Of a stretch of DNA of 64,000 nucleotides, positions 31,219-41,949 are shown piece after piece (positions within the stretch are counted from its first letter, which is position 1; each line of letters starts with the position of its first letter). The translations under genes and the position numbers were made by a program. The notes beneath the pieces were generated by a model. The model was not told the DNA's origin, did not search any database, and was given only the letters and a program-made list of their open reading frames with translations. The stretch is from Gilliamella sp. wkB171 (lineage in GTDB: Bacteria; Pseudomonadota; Gammaproteobacteria; Enterobacterales; Orbaceae): NCBI RefSeq assembly GCF_001693755.1, contig NZ_LYST01000031.1:117417-181416 (forward strand), in the 5' to 3' direction.

Positions 31219-31238
31219 ATATTTTAAATTTTTAAAAA

Positions 31239-31331
31239 TGGCGGTGAGAGAGGGATTCGAACCCTCGATGCAGCTTTTGACCGCATACTCCCTTAGCAGG
31301 GGAGCGCCTTCAGCCTCTCGGCCATCTCACC
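31239..31331 (-). tRNA. serV: tRNA-Ser, anticodon GCU
   Basis: A 93-base class II tRNA with a long variable arm and CCA end. Anticodon arm CTCCC-CTGCTAA-GGGAG gives GCU (AGU/AGC codons). It sits between csrA and the tRNA-Arg genes as serV does in E. coli. Confidence 0.97.
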
Positions 31332-31455
31332 AAAACAACTGTGATTTGGTTTCAACAACAAAATCACAATGTGTGGCGCACATATTACGTTCTAGAAAAA
31401 ATAAGTCAAACATTTTTTCGTTTGTGCGCACTAGTTGTTTATTTCCTGCCCAATA

Positions 31456-31656
31456 TTACTCTTTGGGCTCAGATATCTCATCAATTTTGTCTTGCGAATG
31501 ATGGATTCTGTTATATATTTCTTCTCTATGGATAGAAACTTCTTTAGGTGCATTGATACCAATTCTGACTTGGTTACCTTTGACGCCTAAAATAGTAATG
31601 ACTACATCGTCACCAATAATTAATGTTTCACCTACTCTCCTAGTTAAAATTAACAT
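31456..31656 (-). CDS. csrA: Carbon storage regulator CsrA
   Basis: RNA-binding homodimer that represses or stabilises mRNAs by binding GGA motifs near ribosome sites. The 66 residues show the canonical [40 protein letters not shown] sequence (in pieces: [26 protein letters not shown] with Arg44 equivalent). The tail differs from E. coli, as usual. A GGAG ribosome site, itself a potential CsrA target, precedes the ATG. Located between alaS and the tRNA cluster as in enterics. Confidence 0.98.
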   Translation of the reverse strand: MLILTRRVGETLIIGDDVVITILGVKGNQVRIGINAPKEVSIHREEIYNRIHHSQDKIDEISEPKE

Positions 31657-31797
31657 TAGATCTCCTAATATCAGTTAAGTATATATCCAAACAATTTTAA
31701 GATATAGCTTCGTCAGCCTTCCATCGGTGAGACAGAAAGACGGAATTTTACAGAATACACTCTAATGTTTAATTAATATTCATTTGAGCATATCTGG

Positions 31798-34431
31798 CTA
31801 ACTTGCTTGTAATTTATTACTGATTTCCTTTTTTACAGAAGATAAAGCTTCTGGTAACGCCGAAAGATCCATTCCACCTGCTTGAGCGAAATCAGGCCGC
31901 CCACCGCCCTTACCACCTACTTTTAATGCTAATTGAGAAACTAATTCGCCAGCTTTAACAATGCCTAATAAGTCATTAGTTACGCCAGCTGCTAAATTGA
32001 TTTTGCCATCATTGACAGCAGCTAAAACTATGACGCCTGTTTTTAATTGATTTTTAAGATCATCAATCATTGTGCGCAACAGCTTAGCTTCGACGTTATC
32101 AAGTTTAGCAATTAGTAAGTTTTTATTATTGATTTTTTCACATTGATTTAACAATTGTTGACTTTCTTGGCTAGCTTTTTCAGCCTTCAATTGCTCAATG
32201 GTTTTTTCTAACACTTTAGTTTGATCAATTAATTGTTCAACTCGTGTTAAAATTGTCGATTTGTCACTTTTTATAAGTAATCCAATTTGATTTAACAAAT
32301 TAGCTTCATGATGGATGTATTCCATCGCATTTTGCCCAGATGTTGCCTCAATTCTGCGAACACCAGAAGCGATGCTTGACTCAGAAGTGATTTTAAATAA
32401 ACCTATATCACCGGTTCTACTAACGTGAGTACCACCACAAAGTTCAATTGAAAAATCACCCATAGTTAATACGCGTACAATTTCTTCGTATTTTTCGCCG
32501 AATAATGCCATTGCACCTTTGCTTTTTGCTTGATCAATAGGCATTAATTCTATCTCAACTGGCAAGTTACGTCGTATCTGTTGGTTAACCAGATTTTCGA
32601 TTTCAATCAGTTGCTCGGATGTAATTGCTTGATTGTGCGAAAAGTCAAAGCGTAAGTAACTATCATTAACCAAGGAACCTTTTTGATGAACATGCTTACC
32701 TAATATTTGTTGTAATGCTGCTTGCAATAAATGGGTCGCTGAGTGGTTACGACGAATACGTTCTCTTAGTTCAACATCAATAGCTGCTGTTACTGTATCA
32801 CCAACTTTTAGTGATCCTTTAGTAATATTGCCTATATGTCCAATACTTTTACCGTATTTTTGGCAATCGATAACTTTAAATTCAACGTTTGCAGCAGTTA
32901 ACACGCCTTTATCGCCGATTTGTCCGCCTGACTCGCCATAAAAAGGTGTTTTATCTAGTACAATGATGGCTTCATCACCAGCATTAATACTTTCGACTTT
33001 ATGGCCACCTTGGAAAATGGCAATCACTTTGCCTGAAGCTTCAGTTTCCTGATAACCTAAAAATTCGGTTTTATCATCGAGTTTAATAACATTACTGTAA
33101 TCGACACTAAATGCACTAGATTCACGAGCTCGCTTGCGTTGCTCTTCCATACATTTATTAAAACCATCTTCATCAATTGTGATGTTTTTTTCTCGGCATA
33201 CATCGGCTGTTAAATCCAATGGAAAGCCATATGTATCATAAAGTTTAAATGCAATATCACCGGGCAACACAGAACCAGTTATTTTACCTAATTCTTGATC
33301 GAGTAAAAATAATCCACGTTCAAGGGTTTTTAGAAATTGTTCTTCTTCGGTTTTAAGGGTATTTTCAACCATTTTTTGATTATGCGCTAATTCTGTTGCA
33401 GCGCTGCCCATCACCTCAATTAATGGTTTAACTAGTTTGTAAAAGAAAATATCTTTTGCACCAAGCATATGGCCATGTCGTACTGCTCGTCGAATAATAC
33501 GACGCAATACATAGCCTCGACCTTCATTAGAAGGCATTACGCCATCTGAAATTAGAAAAGCACAAGAACGAATATGGTCCGCTATAACACGTAATGATTT
33601 ACTTTCTAAGTCTTTAGTTTGAATGATTTGAGCCGTATCTTTAATGAGTTTTTTGAACAAATCAATTTCATAGTTAGAGTTAACATGTTGCAAAACTGCT
33701 GCAATTCGTTCTAATCCCATACCGGTATCGACAGACGGTTTAGGTAAAGGTTCCATAGTACCATCAGGATGGCGATTAAATTGCATAAATACAATGTTCC
33801 AGATTTCAATGAATCGGTCACCGTCTTCTTCAGCACTACCTGGAGGTCCTCCCCAAATATGATCGCCATGATCGTAAAATATTTCAGTACAAGGTCCACA
33901 AGGTCCTGTATCACCCATTTGCCAAAAATTATCTGAAGCATAAGGCGCGCCCTTGTTATCACCTATGCGTATAATACGTTCTTTAGGTATACCAATTTCG
34001 TTTTGCCAAATAGAGTAGGCTTCATCATCAGTTTCATAAACAGTGACAGTTAATTTTTCTTTAGGAAGATTAAACCATTCTTTACTGGTTAATAACTCCC
34101 AAGCAAAATGAATCGCATCATGTTTGAAATAATCACCAAAACTAAAGTTACCTAACATTTCGAAAAATGTATGATGACGAGCAGTATAACCTACATTATC
34201 AAGGTCATTATGTTTTCCACCAGCTCGTACACACCGCTGTGCGGTAGTTGCTCGAGTGTAGGAACGCTTATCTATTCCAAGAAATACATCTTTAAATTGA
34301 TTCATTCCTGCATTAGTAAACAAAAGAGTTGGATCATTATGTGGAACAAGGGAACTACTTGCGACAATTTCGTGTCCTTTGCTATGGAAAAAGTCAAGAA
34401 AATTTTGACGAATTTCTGCAGTGCTTTTCAT
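31798..34431 (-). CDS. alaS: Alanyl-tRNA synthetase
   Basis: Class II synthetase for tRNA-Ala with editing. The 877 residues run from the catalytic core ([49 protein letters not shown]) through the anticodon-independent recognition part to the editing domain ([11 protein letters not shown] and [13 protein letters not shown] zinc-site motifs) and C-Ala domain ([16 protein letters not shown]). Length is as in E. coli (876). No damage or frameshift is seen. Confidence 0.99.
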   Translation of the reverse strand: MKSTAEIRQNFLDFFHSKGHEIVASSSLVPHNDPTLLFTNAGMNQFKDVFLGIDKRSYTRATTAQRCVRAGGKHNDLDNVGYTARHHTFFEMLGNFSFGDYFKHDAIHFAWELLTSKEWFNLPKEKLTVTVYETDDEAYSIWQNEIGIPKERIIRIGDNKGAPYASDNFWQMGDTGPCGPCTEIFYDHGDHIWGGPPGSAEEDGDRFIEIWNIVFMQFNRHPDGTMEPLPKPSVDTGMGLERIAAVLQHVNSNYEIDLFKKLIKDTAQIIQTKDLESKSLRVIADHIRSCAFLISDGVMPSNEGRGYVLRRIIRRAVRHGHMLGAKDIFFYKLVKPLIEVMGSAATELAHNQKMVENTLKTEEEQFLKTLERGLFLLDQELGKITGSVLPGDIAFKLYDTYGFPLDLTADVCREKNITIDEDGFNKCMEEQRKRARESSAFSVDYSNVIKLDDKTEFLGYQETEASGKVIAIFQGGHKVESINAGDEAIIVLDKTPFYGESGGQIGDKGVLTAANVEFKVIDCQKYGKSIGHIGNITKGSLKVGDTVTAAIDVELRERIRRNHSATHLLQAALQQILGKHVHQKGSLVNDSYLRFDFSHNQAITSEQLIEIENLVNQQIRRNLPVEIELMPIDQAKSKGAMALFGEKYEEIVRVLTMGDFSIELCGGTHVSRTGDIGLFKITSESSIASGVRRIEATSGQNAMEYIHHEANLLNQIGLLIKSDKSTILTRVEQLIDQTKVLEKTIEQLKAEKASQESQQLLNQCEKINNKNLLIAKLDNVEAKLLRTMIDDLKNQLKTGVIVLAAVNDGKINLAAGVTNDLLGIVKAGELVSQLALKVGGKGGGRPDFAQAGGMDLSALPEALSSVKKEISNKLQAS

Positions 34432-34637
34432 TTAGGCTTCCATATTAAACGATAGATTTTTAAACATAGTAATATACCCGTTACAACTAAAGTTGAAAAG
34501 TAAATATTCTTTATACTGCGGTGAATCTAACTAATATAACAAGTAAATATAAGGAAAAATAAAAATGATATAGTGAGCTTTCTTTGTAATGGGCTGTGTT
34601 TAATTTAACTGTATTATATTCTAGGTATTATACAAAC

Positions 34638-35141
34638 TTAAGTCAATAAATTACATGCGGTTTTAATATTATCTTGGCTATAGCCTCTAGCGGTTAAAAA
34701 TTGAATTACTTTCTGTTTTTGGCGATAATCTTTTTTAATATCAATGAGTTTAAACTTTTTTAATAATTGTTGATGAGCAATTTCACTCCAATTAATGTCT
34801 GTTATTTGTAATAGTTCACGGCTTAAATCGACGTCCAGACCACGCTGTTTTAACTCTAATGCAATTTTATATTGACCATAACCTTTATTGGCGCGTATAG
34901 CAATATATTTTTCGATATATTGTCTGTCATTCATCCAATTGTGATCGATACAATATTGAATAACATCAGCGGTTTCAATTTTTAATTGATTTAACTGTTC
35001 ATGATATTCATCTTCTGAGCATTGTATTTTTTTAGCAAAAAATTGCACTATTTTATTTTGTAATTCATAAGATGAATGATCGCGCTGTGCAAGTAATTGC
35101 ACAGCTTTATTTAAAATTAATTTATTAAGTTTTTTACTCAT
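34638..35141 (-). CDS. recX: Regulatory protein RecX
   Basis: Inhibitor of RecA filament extension and activities. The 167 residues show the three-helix repeats with family motifs LAQRDHSSYELQNKI, VIQYCIDHNWMNDRQYIEKYI, NKGYGQYKIALELKQRG and the C-terminal KVIQFLTARGYSQDNIKTAC. It begins two bases after the recA stop, so it is very likely translated from recA readthrough and induced with it in the SOS response. Confidence 0.95.
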   Translation of the reverse strand: MSKKLNKLILNKAVQLLAQRDHSSYELQNKIVQFFAKKIQCSEDEYHEQLNQLKIETADVIQYCIDHNWMNDRQYIEKYIAIRANKGYGQYKIALELKQRGLDVDLSRELLQITDINWSEIAHQQLLKKFKLIDIKKDYRQKQKVIQFLTARGYSQDNIKTACNLLT

Positions 35142-35143
35142 GA

Positions 35144-36190
35144 CTAAAAGTTGTTGTCTTCTTCTGATACAACTTCGTCATCATCAGCAGAGAAAACAGC
35201 AGGGCTGTTTAGCAGTAAATCTCGTAATTTGGTTTCAAGTTCTTGGGCGATTTCAGGATGCTCTTGTAAAAACTTGATAGAGTTAGCTTTACCTTGACCA
35301 ACTTTTTCACCATTGTAACTGTACCATGCACCAGCTTTATCAACGAGCTTATGTTTTACACCTAAATCAATTAATTCACCTTCTTTAGAGATACCACATC
35401 CATAAAGGATTTGGAATTCTGCTTGTCTAAATGGTGCTGCAACTTTGTTTTTGACCACTTTAACACGTGTGTCACTACCAATAACATCTTCACCTTCTTT
35501 AACAGCTCCAGTACGCCTTATATCTAAACGAACAGATGCATAGAATTTAAGTGCATTACCACCAGTTGTTGTTTCTGGATTACCAAACATAACACCAATT
35601 TTCATACGAATTTGGTTAATAAATACTACTAAGCAATTAGCATTTTTAATGTTAGCAGTTAATTTACGTAATGCTTGTGACATTAAGCGGGCTTGTAATC
35701 CCATATGAGAGTCGCCCATTTCACCTTCGATCTCTGCTTTTGGTGTCAGAGCAGCAACGGAGTCGACGATAATGACATCTACAGCACCAGAACGCACTAA
35801 TGCATCACAAATTTCAAGTGCTTGTTCACCTGTATCGGGTTGTGAAACTAATAAATCATCAACTTGTACACCTAATTTTGCTGCATAAATTGGATCTAAA
35901 GCATGCTCAGCATCGATGAAAGCACAAGTTTTACCTTCTTTTTGTGCTTGCGCAATAACAGATAAAGTTAATGTAGTTTTTCCTGATGATTCTGGTCCAA
36001 AGATTTCGACAATTCTACCCATTGGTAGTCCGCCAATACCTAATGCGATATCAAGCCCTAATGAACCAGTTGAAACCGCGTCAACATCTAACGTTTGGGT
36101 ATCCCCTAAACGCATAATTGAACCTTTACCAAATTGTTTTTCTATTTGACTTAATGCTGCTGAAAGTGCACGTTGTTTGTTTTCGTTCAT
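35144..36190 (-). CDS. recA: Recombinase RecA
   Basis: DNA-dependent ATPase for homologous recombination and LexA self-cleavage. The 348 residues show Walker [10 protein letters not shown], Walker [11 protein letters not shown], loop L1 [25 protein letters not shown] region, loop L2 [22 protein letters not shown], and the acidic C-terminus ([13 protein letters not shown]) that modulates DNA binding. It is driven by a LexA-controlled promoter directly upstream and followed immediately by recX. Confidence 0.99.
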   Translation of the reverse strand: MNENKQRALSAALSQIEKQFGKGSIMRLGDTQTLDVDAVSTGSLGLDIALGIGGLPMGRIVEIFGPESSGKTTLTLSVIAQAQKEGKTCAFIDAEHALDPIYAAKLGVQVDDLLVSQPDTGEQALEICDALVRSGAVDVIIVDSVAALTPKAEIEGEMGDSHMGLQARLMSQALRKLTANIKNANCLVVFINQIRMKIGVMFGNPETTTGGNALKFYASVRLDIRRTGAVKEGEDVIGSDTRVKVVKNKVAAPFRQAEFQILYGCGISKEGELIDLGVKHKLVDKAGAWYSYNGEKVGQGKANSIKFLQEHPEIAQELETKLRDLLLNSPAVFSADDDEVVSEEDNNF

Positions 36191-36226
36191 ATTATAAAAT
36201 TCCGATTAGTAAGGATATTGATGTAC

Positions 36227-36254
36227 ATTATACTGTATTGTTATACAGTATCAA
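36227..36254 (-). promoter_or_regulatory. recA promoter with embedded LexA box
   Basis: On the minus strand a -35 TTGATA (36254-36249) and -10 TATAAT (36232-36227) are separated by exactly the 16-bp SOS box CTGTATAACAATACAG (36248-36233), a perfect CTGT-N8-ACAG palindrome. The layout matches the E. coli recA promoter as I recall it. Confidence 0.95.
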
Positions 36255-36663
36255 GTTTTTTTTATGTTTAATAAGTATTTAATTAACAGTAGCAACTAGT
36301 TGATAATATTTTACTTATTTGTAATGAAATAATAGCGTTAAGTTTGAGTTTAAAGATACTTGTATTTTAACTTTTATCCAATATAGCTTTCTCATTTTTA
36401 TAGGGTTAAATTGCGTTTGTGCGTTGCAGGTAGATTAAATTTTATAATCAAATTGTAGCAATTTGCTTAGGTAATACTTTCATAAAAAAAAACCATTTGT
36501 TATTATTAGCAGCGAAATATCTTAACCATTATATGTAGTGTGTTGAAGTAATTATTCCCAATAGTCGTTTTCGAATTAATGAATCAATTTTTTAATGAAA
36601 TATAATGTTAACTAGAAAAAACTCTATAAATTAGGGCTATTATTTATTGTAATAAGGAAAATA
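36255..36663. other. Intergenic region between recA and pqiA
   Basis: About 410 bases between divergent genes beyond the recA promoter. AT-rich; a TATAAT at 36601-36606 could be the pqiA -10 element (no clear -35). No gene, RNA or repeat was recognised. Confidence 0.6.
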
Positions 36664-37914
36664 ATGACCATTGCTCAACCTCATTACGTATTATGTTCAA
36701 ATTGTGATTTACTCACTGAACTTTCACAGGTCACATCCGGGCACAAAGCTGTATGTCCTCGCTGCAATACAACGTTGGCAAAAAAAAATATTAATATGAA
36801 GTTTAGAGCAACGATGTATGCTATTTGTTCTTTAATTATGATTGCCGTTGCTTGCAGATTTATTTTTATTGATATACGCTTAGTAGGCAATTTTAATGGT
36901 GTGAGTATTTTAGATATTCCTAGTATTATGTTCTTTGACAAGTACAGTTATCTATCTGCATTATTTATTGTATTTGTTTTAGCTTTTCCTATTTTTAATC
37001 TTGCTATTATCACTGTCCTTTGTTCTAAATTGTCATTGTCAAAATATCGAAAAAGAGATCTATTAATTGTTTATGAAAAATTACAACATTGGTGTATGCC
37101 TGAAATATTTTTAACCGGTATTTTGGTGAGCTTTGTTAAGTTAATGAGTTACGGTAGCATTGGTGTAACTGAAACTTTTTGGGCCTTTTGTTTGTTTGTC
37201 TTTTTTTATATAAAAGCTGATGTGATTTTTTCTCCAGAAACGATTTGGAACGAAATCCATAATAATAATTTTGCTAATGATGAATTAAAAGTAGGTAAGA
37301 CAGGAATTTGTCAGCATTTAAAACTGTGTCATTATTGTGAGGCGATTTTACCTGAACATTATGTCAAATGTCCTCGTTGTAAACAAAAAAGCCAAACAAG
37401 AAATAGAAATAAAATACAATGGACTATTGCTTTATTAGTGACATCGTTAATTATCTATATTCCAGCTAATTTGTTTGGAATTATGATAACAGTTGTTTTT
37501 GGTTCGCCATCAAGTTCAACTATTCTCGATGGCGTTATTTATATGTGGCAAGCAGGTGATATACCGGTTGCATTAGTCATTTTTATCGCCAGTGTAGTTA
37601 TTCCGATTTTGAAAATTATTTCGCTTAGCTGGCTTTGTTATTTTGCTTTAGCAGCCAAGAAAAAACATCGACATAATTGTCTAAAAATGAAGAAACTATA
37701 TACCGCTGTTGAATTTATTGGTAAATGGTCAATGATTGATATTTTTGTGGTATCGGTTGTCTGTTCTTTGGTTAGAAATCAGCAAATGATGGGCGTTTAC
37801 CCCGACATCGGCGTAATATTTTTTGCAACAGTGGTGATTATTACAATGATTGCATCACAAAATTTTGATCCTCGATTAATTTGGGATCGTACAACGAATA
37901 AAAAAATAGAATAA
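36664..37914 (+). CDS. pqiA: Intermembrane transport protein PqiA
   Basis: Polytopic inner-membrane partner of PqiB in lipid transport between membranes; paraquat-inducible in E. coli. The 416 residues contain two rubredoxin-like zinc ribbons, CSNCDLL...CPRCNTTL (about 11-39) and CHYCEAI...CPRCKQK (about 225-250), each followed by a four-span membrane domain. Length equals the enteric protein. An AAGGA ribosome site precedes the ATG. First gene of pqiABC with a 10-base gap to pqiB. Confidence 0.95.
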   Translation: MTIAQPHYVLCSNCDLLTELSQVTSGHKAVCPRCNTTLAKKNINMKFRATMYAICSLIMIAVACRFIFIDIRLVGNFNGVSILDIPSIMFFDKYSYLSALFIVFVLAFPIFNLAIITVLCSKLSLSKYRKRDLLIVYEKLQHWCMPEIFLTGILVSFVKLMSYGSIGVTETFWAFCLFVFFYIKADVIFSPETIWNEIHNNNFANDELKVGKTGICQHLKLCHYCEAILPEHYVKCPRCKQKSQTRNRNKIQWTIALLVTSLIIYIPANLFGIMITVVFGSPSSSTILDGVIYMWQAGDIPVALVIFIASVVIPILKIISLSWLCYFALAAKKKHRHNCLKMKKLYTAVEFIGKWSMIDIFVVSVVCSLVRNQQMMGVYPDIGVIFFATVVIITMIASQNFDPRLIWDRTTNKKIE

Positions 37915-37924
37915 TAGGAACAAT

Positions 37925-39562
37925 ATGGTAACAACAAGTAAATTAGCAAAAATAATTAAAATCAGAGCTATTTCAGCAATATGGATAATACCAATTGTCA
38001 CTGCTGTTGTTGGGCTTTGGATTATTTATTCTCATTATGCTGACCGTGGCACTCCATTTACCCTACTTGCTAAAGATGCAAGTGGTATTGTTGCAGGTAA
38101 AACGGTAATCAAAAATCGCAGTGTCGATGTGGGTATTGTTGATGAAGTAACCCTATCGGATGATTACAACCAAGTGGTGGTTAAAGGTCGAATCTATAAC
38201 GATATGAAACCATTACTTAAAAATGATTCAATATTTTGGGTTGTGAAACCCGAGATAGGTCGAGATGGTGTTACCGGCTTGAACACTATCTTGTCAGGTG
38301 TTTATATTGAGTTAGCATCAGGTAATGATACACATAGCTTTAAAAATAATCCTTTTATTTTATCAGATGCGCCGCCGTTATCTGACCCGAGTATCAAAGG
38401 TATACGGTTGAATTTAGAAAGTGATCAAAATGGTGTCATTCCTCGTGGTGCTTCGGTTATGTTTCATGGTTATCGTGTTGGCAATGTTGAAACATCACAG
38501 TTTGATGTTGCTTCACGTAAAATGAAATATCAAATTTTTATCACTCAACCTTATGATGCATTAGTGACCCAAAACGTACGTTTTTGGAAAGAAGGCGGTA
38601 TTAATTTAACGTTATCATCACTAGGTGCGAGTTTAAATGTGCCTTCATTAGATGTTTTATTGTCAGGTGGCATTAGTTTTGATTTACCGGATGGATCAAA
38701 GTTAGGTGCACCCGCTGAGCAATATTCTGTATATAAGTTATATGAAAATAAAAAATCCATTCAAGATTCACAATATACTGAATATAAAGAATTTCTTATT
38801 ATGCTATCTGATTCAATATCAGGGCTTTCTGAAGGTGCACCGGTTGAATATCATGGTATTCGATTAGGTACCGTTTCGAAGGTTCCATTTTATACCCCAG
38901 AAATGTTAGAACAATCTTCAATTCTTAATCAAAAAGTTCCTGTTCTGATAAGGATTGAACCAGACCGCTTGTCGGAACTTGTAGATCAGAAGATAGATAT
39001 TGCTACACTTATTATGGATGAGCAAAAAAATGGCTTAAGGGCATCTTTGAAAACATCAAATATGTTTACTGGTGCACTTTATATCGATCTGGATTTCTAT
39101 TCTGATCTGAAAAATAAGTATGATGTTAAAAAGTCAAAACAATTTGGTTACGACACGATTGACACCACATCAACAGGAATTGCTCAAATACAAGCTAAAA
39201 TTATGCAATTACTTGATAATTTTAATAATTTACCACTTAATAACACGATGTCTCAATTTAATAAATCACTTGCTTCAAGCGAGCGGTTAATGAATTCGAT
39301 AAATCAAATTATGGCAAGTAAAGAAATGCAAAATATGCCAAAAGATCTTCAAAAGGCTATGCATTCATTAAATGAGACCATGAAAGGATTACAACCAGGT
39401 TCTGATTTGAATAATCAAATGAAAGAAAGTCTACAAAAAGTGCAACAAATGATGGATGAATTAACGCCATTACTTAATACCCTCAATGATAAAAGTAATG
39501 CATTGATATTTTCTGCACCGAATAAGAAAGATCAAGAACCTAAAGCTAAAGGTACAAAATGA
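37925..39562 (+). CDS. pqiB: MCE-domain protein PqiB
   Basis: Periplasm-spanning protein anchored by one N-terminal membrane helix (about 16-36, IWIIPIVTAVVGLWIIY) and containing three MCE domains (beginning near TPFTLLAKDASGIVAGKT, KGIRLNLESDQNGVIPRG and KEFLIMLSDSISGLSEGAPVEYHGI). The C-terminal helical region (about 425-535) forms the needle-like tube in the E. coli protein. Its 545 residues match the enteric length. The stop overlaps the start of pqiC by four bases (ATGA). Confidence 0.95.
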   Translation: MVTTSKLAKIIKIRAISAIWIIPIVTAVVGLWIIYSHYADRGTPFTLLAKDASGIVAGKTVIKNRSVDVGIVDEVTLSDDYNQVVVKGRIYNDMKPLLKNDSIFWVVKPEIGRDGVTGLNTILSGVYIELASGNDTHSFKNNPFILSDAPPLSDPSIKGIRLNLESDQNGVIPRGASVMFHGYRVGNVETSQFDVASRKMKYQIFITQPYDALVTQNVRFWKEGGINLTLSSLGASLNVPSLDVLLSGGISFDLPDGSKLGAPAEQYSVYKLYENKKSIQDSQYTEYKEFLIMLSDSISGLSEGAPVEYHGIRLGTVSKVPFYTPEMLEQSSILNQKVPVLIRIEPDRLSELVDQKIDIATLIMDEQKNGLRASLKTSNMFTGALYIDLDFYSDLKNKYDVKKSKQFGYDTIDTTSTGIAQIQAKIMQLLDNFNNLPLNNTMSQFNKSLASSERLMNSINQIMASKEMQNMPKDLQKAMHSLNETMKGLQPGSDLNNQMKESLQKVQQMMDELTPLLNTLNDKSNALIFSAPNKKDQEPKAKGTK

Positions 39563-40146
39563 TGGTTAAAATAATACGACACCTAATCTCAATTGTTGTT
39601 GCAATATCGCTGAGTTTATTAGTGGGATGTTCTTCTAATGCGCCAAGCAAAAGCTATTTTCAATTAGCGAGTGATTTACCTAACCAAACGTCACACTCAA
39701 TGAAAAAAACTCAGCATTTTATTTGGATTGAAACGGTAGATGTGGCAAATTTTTTAAATAGACCAGGAATTGTTTTGCAAACAGATGATATTAAATATGT
39801 AACTGCAACAAACCATCTTTGGGCATCCACTTTATCGCAACAACTTCAAGATCGCGTAGTTCAAGACTTAAGTGTTTTTCTTCCTGATTATTTAGTTTCC
39901 AGTAAATCACTATCAACACCAACTTTAACGGTAAAATTGTTTATTGAGGGTTTCCATGGTAGTTATTCAGGCGATGCGCTTATCAAGGGAAGATGGGTTA
40001 TAACAGATAGTCATAATAACATCGAGACTAAACCCTTTGAACGCCATATTCCTCTTATGACCAACGGTTATGATGCATTGGTGAAAGCGTTATCTAAAGG
40101 TTGGCAAGAAGAAGAGCAAGATTTTGCAAATTCAATAACGCGTTAA
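39559..40146 (+). CDS. pqiC: Outer-membrane lipoprotein PqiC
   Basis: Lipoprotein partner that contacts PqiB at the outer membrane (ABC-type transport auxiliary, DUF330 family). The N-terminus is a lipoprotein signal with lipobox LLVGC (Cys24), followed by SYFQLASDLP. The body contains WIETVDVANFLNRPGIVLQTD and LWASTLSQQLQDRVVQDL, typical of the group. The 195 residues are a little longer than in E. coli. Translationally coupled to pqiB. Confidence 0.93.
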   Translation: MMVKIIRHLISIVVAISLSLLVGCSSNAPSKSYFQLASDLPNQTSHSMKKTQHFIWIETVDVANFLNRPGIVLQTDDIKYVTATNHLWASTLSQQLQDRVVQDLSVFLPDYLVSSKSLSTPTLTVKLFIEGFHGSYSGDALIKGRWVITDSHNNIETKPFERHIPLMTNGYDALVKALSKGWQEEEQDFANSITR

Positions 40147-40157
40147 TTTAAAAATAA

Positions 40158-40185
40158 ATATTCCGTCATTAATATGACGGAATAT
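40158..40185. terminator. Hairpin between pqiC and pabBC
   Basis: Perfect 12-bp inverted repeat ATATTCCGTCAT / ATGACGGAATAT with a four-base loop between convergent genes. There is no strong T-run, so it may be a bidirectional or 3'-protecting hairpin. Confidence 0.6.
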
Positions 40186-40195
40186 GAATCGTTAT

Positions 40196-41941
40196 TTAAG
40201 TTAAATTGTGTTTGAATTCATTGAATACTTCATTATCTATTTCCACCCATTTACGCACACTATTTATAAAAGCAATTTTTTGTGCTTGTAACAGGTCAGC
40301 TTTATTGATGACTTGCTCTACCAAATGGTGATTGTTTATGTAATATTGTCGCATCGTTCCGGGCAATAACCCCGAACTGACAGTAGGGGTAACCCATTGT
40401 TGATTGATAAATAAGGCAATATTGCCATTAACGAATTCGGTAATTTCGTCTTTTTCATTAAAATTAATATACTCATGTCCTTTAGTAATATGCGCAAAAT
40501 GTTGCCTGTTCGTTGTTTTATGGTACAGATAAACATTATTGCTATTAACACACTTTGGCGCCAACGTTATTTTATTTAACGGCATACCACAATCAATTTT
40601 ATCAATATCTAAATGATAACTACCATCCTCAATTTTCAGTAACAATCTGACTTTATAGTTACCTTTGCGATACCGATTTGCTAACTCAACGAGCTGAAAT
40701 TCTATTAATTTTGTATCACATTGAACATCAAAATAATTAGTAGAATCAGCAAGTCTAGCTAAATGCTCTTCTAATAAAAAAAATTGGCCTTCTTCAAGTA
40801 ACAAAGATTCAATAATCGCATCAGGAATTGATGATTTACGGGTTAATATAGCTGTTTTAGCGAGGATTTCGTCGTACTCATCTTCTGCGGTTGAATCCCA
40901 TGTAATCCCCCCTCCAACGCCATAACTCATTTGTTGATTATGAATAGTTAATGTTCGTATTGGTATATTAAATGTTGCTTGCTGCATATATGGATTAATA
41001 TAGCCGATTGTGCCACAGTAAACCCCACGTGGTGAATTTTCAATATTGGCAATAATTTGCATAGTACTTGTTTTTGGTGCACCAGTTATTGAACCACAGG
41101 GAAAGATAGCTTGAAAAATCTGATATAACCGAATATTTTCTTTTAATGTTCCCTGAATTGTTGAGGTTAATTGCCAAACGGTAGGATATTTTTCTGCAGT
41201 AAATAATTGAGGAACAGTGACGGATCCTGGCTCTGATATTTGACTTAAATCATTGCGCAGCAGATCGACAATCATCATATTTTCAGCGAGATTTTTTTCT
41301 GACATTAATCGTGATAATTGTTGAGCATCTTGTTGATGATTTATCCCTCGTTTCGTTGTCCCTTTCATCGGTTTTGTAGTTATTAATCTGTTTTCTATTT
41401 TAAAAAATAGCTCGGGTGATATCGATAAAATGTGATAATCATCAAATTCTAAATATGCACAATAATTGGCAAAATTATTTTTTTTTAAAAAATGATAGTA
41501 ATCAAGGGGCGATTGTGTAAAAGGAGCTTTAAATGCAATCGTATAGTTAGTTTGATAAGTATTGCCCAATTCAATTTGTTCACGGATATAATTGATCTTT
41601 TGTTGATATTCATTAATTGTAGTGTCACTCATCAATTCAAATGATTGTGGGGTGTAATCATGACATGGCAAAGACTCAACAATGGAATACTGATCAAAAA
41701 TACCAAATAACAGTAAAGGTAAATCTTGGTTATTATGGCTATTAATTTTGGTTTGATTTGATTGATTTAATCCCACTGCTGCTTCATAAGCTAAATAGCC
41801 AACAGCATAATAGCCTTGTTGGATAAACCCTTCGATCTCCTGTAAATATTGATTAACTAATGAGTAATCATTAGTCTTTATTATCGAGATAGGATTGCAA
41901 AAATACTTATGCTGACCTTCGAAGTCGATATATATTTTCAT
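40196..41941 (-). CDS. pabB: Fused aminodeoxychorismate synthase I / lyase (PabB-PabC)
   Basis: A 581-residue bifunctional protein for p-aminobenzoate and hence folate synthesis. Residues about 80-345 form the chorismate-binding domain (TTKPMKGTTKRG with the catalytic Lys, PCGSITGAPKTSTMQII, YGVGGGITWDSTAEDEYDEIL). After a short linker, about 365-575 form a class IV aminotransferase-like lyase domain (EGQFFLLEEHLARL, TEFVNGNIALF, SSGLLPGTMRQYYI). Enteric bacteria encode pabB and pabC separately; fused forms occur in other lineages. It follows pabA by eight bases, giving a complete pabA-pabBC unit. Confidence 0.92.
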   Translation of the reverse strand: MKIYIDFEGQHKYFCNPISIIKTNDYSLVNQYLQEIEGFIQQGYYAVGYLAYEAAVGLNQSNQTKINSHNNQDLPLLLFGIFDQYSIVESLPCHDYTPQSFELMSDTTINEYQQKINYIREQIELGNTYQTNYTIAFKAPFTQSPLDYYHFLKKNNFANYCAYLEFDDYHILSISPELFFKIENRLITTKPMKGTTKRGINHQQDAQQLSRLMSEKNLAENMMIVDLLRNDLSQISEPGSVTVPQLFTAEKYPTVWQLTSTIQGTLKENIRLYQIFQAIFPCGSITGAPKTSTMQIIANIENSPRGVYCGTIGYINPYMQQATFNIPIRTLTIHNQQMSYGVGGGITWDSTAEDEYDEILAKTAILTRKSSIPDAIIESLLLEEGQFFLLEEHLARLADSTNYFDVQCDTKLIEFQLVELANRYRKGNYKVRLLLKIEDGSYHLDIDKIDCGMPLNKITLAPKCVNSNNVYLYHKTTNRQHFAHITKGHEYINFNEKDEITEFVNGNIALFINQQWVTPTVSSGLLPGTMRQYYINNHHLVEQVINKADLLQAQKIAFINSVRKWVEIDNEVFNEFKHNLT

Positions 41942-41949
41942 GTTATTAT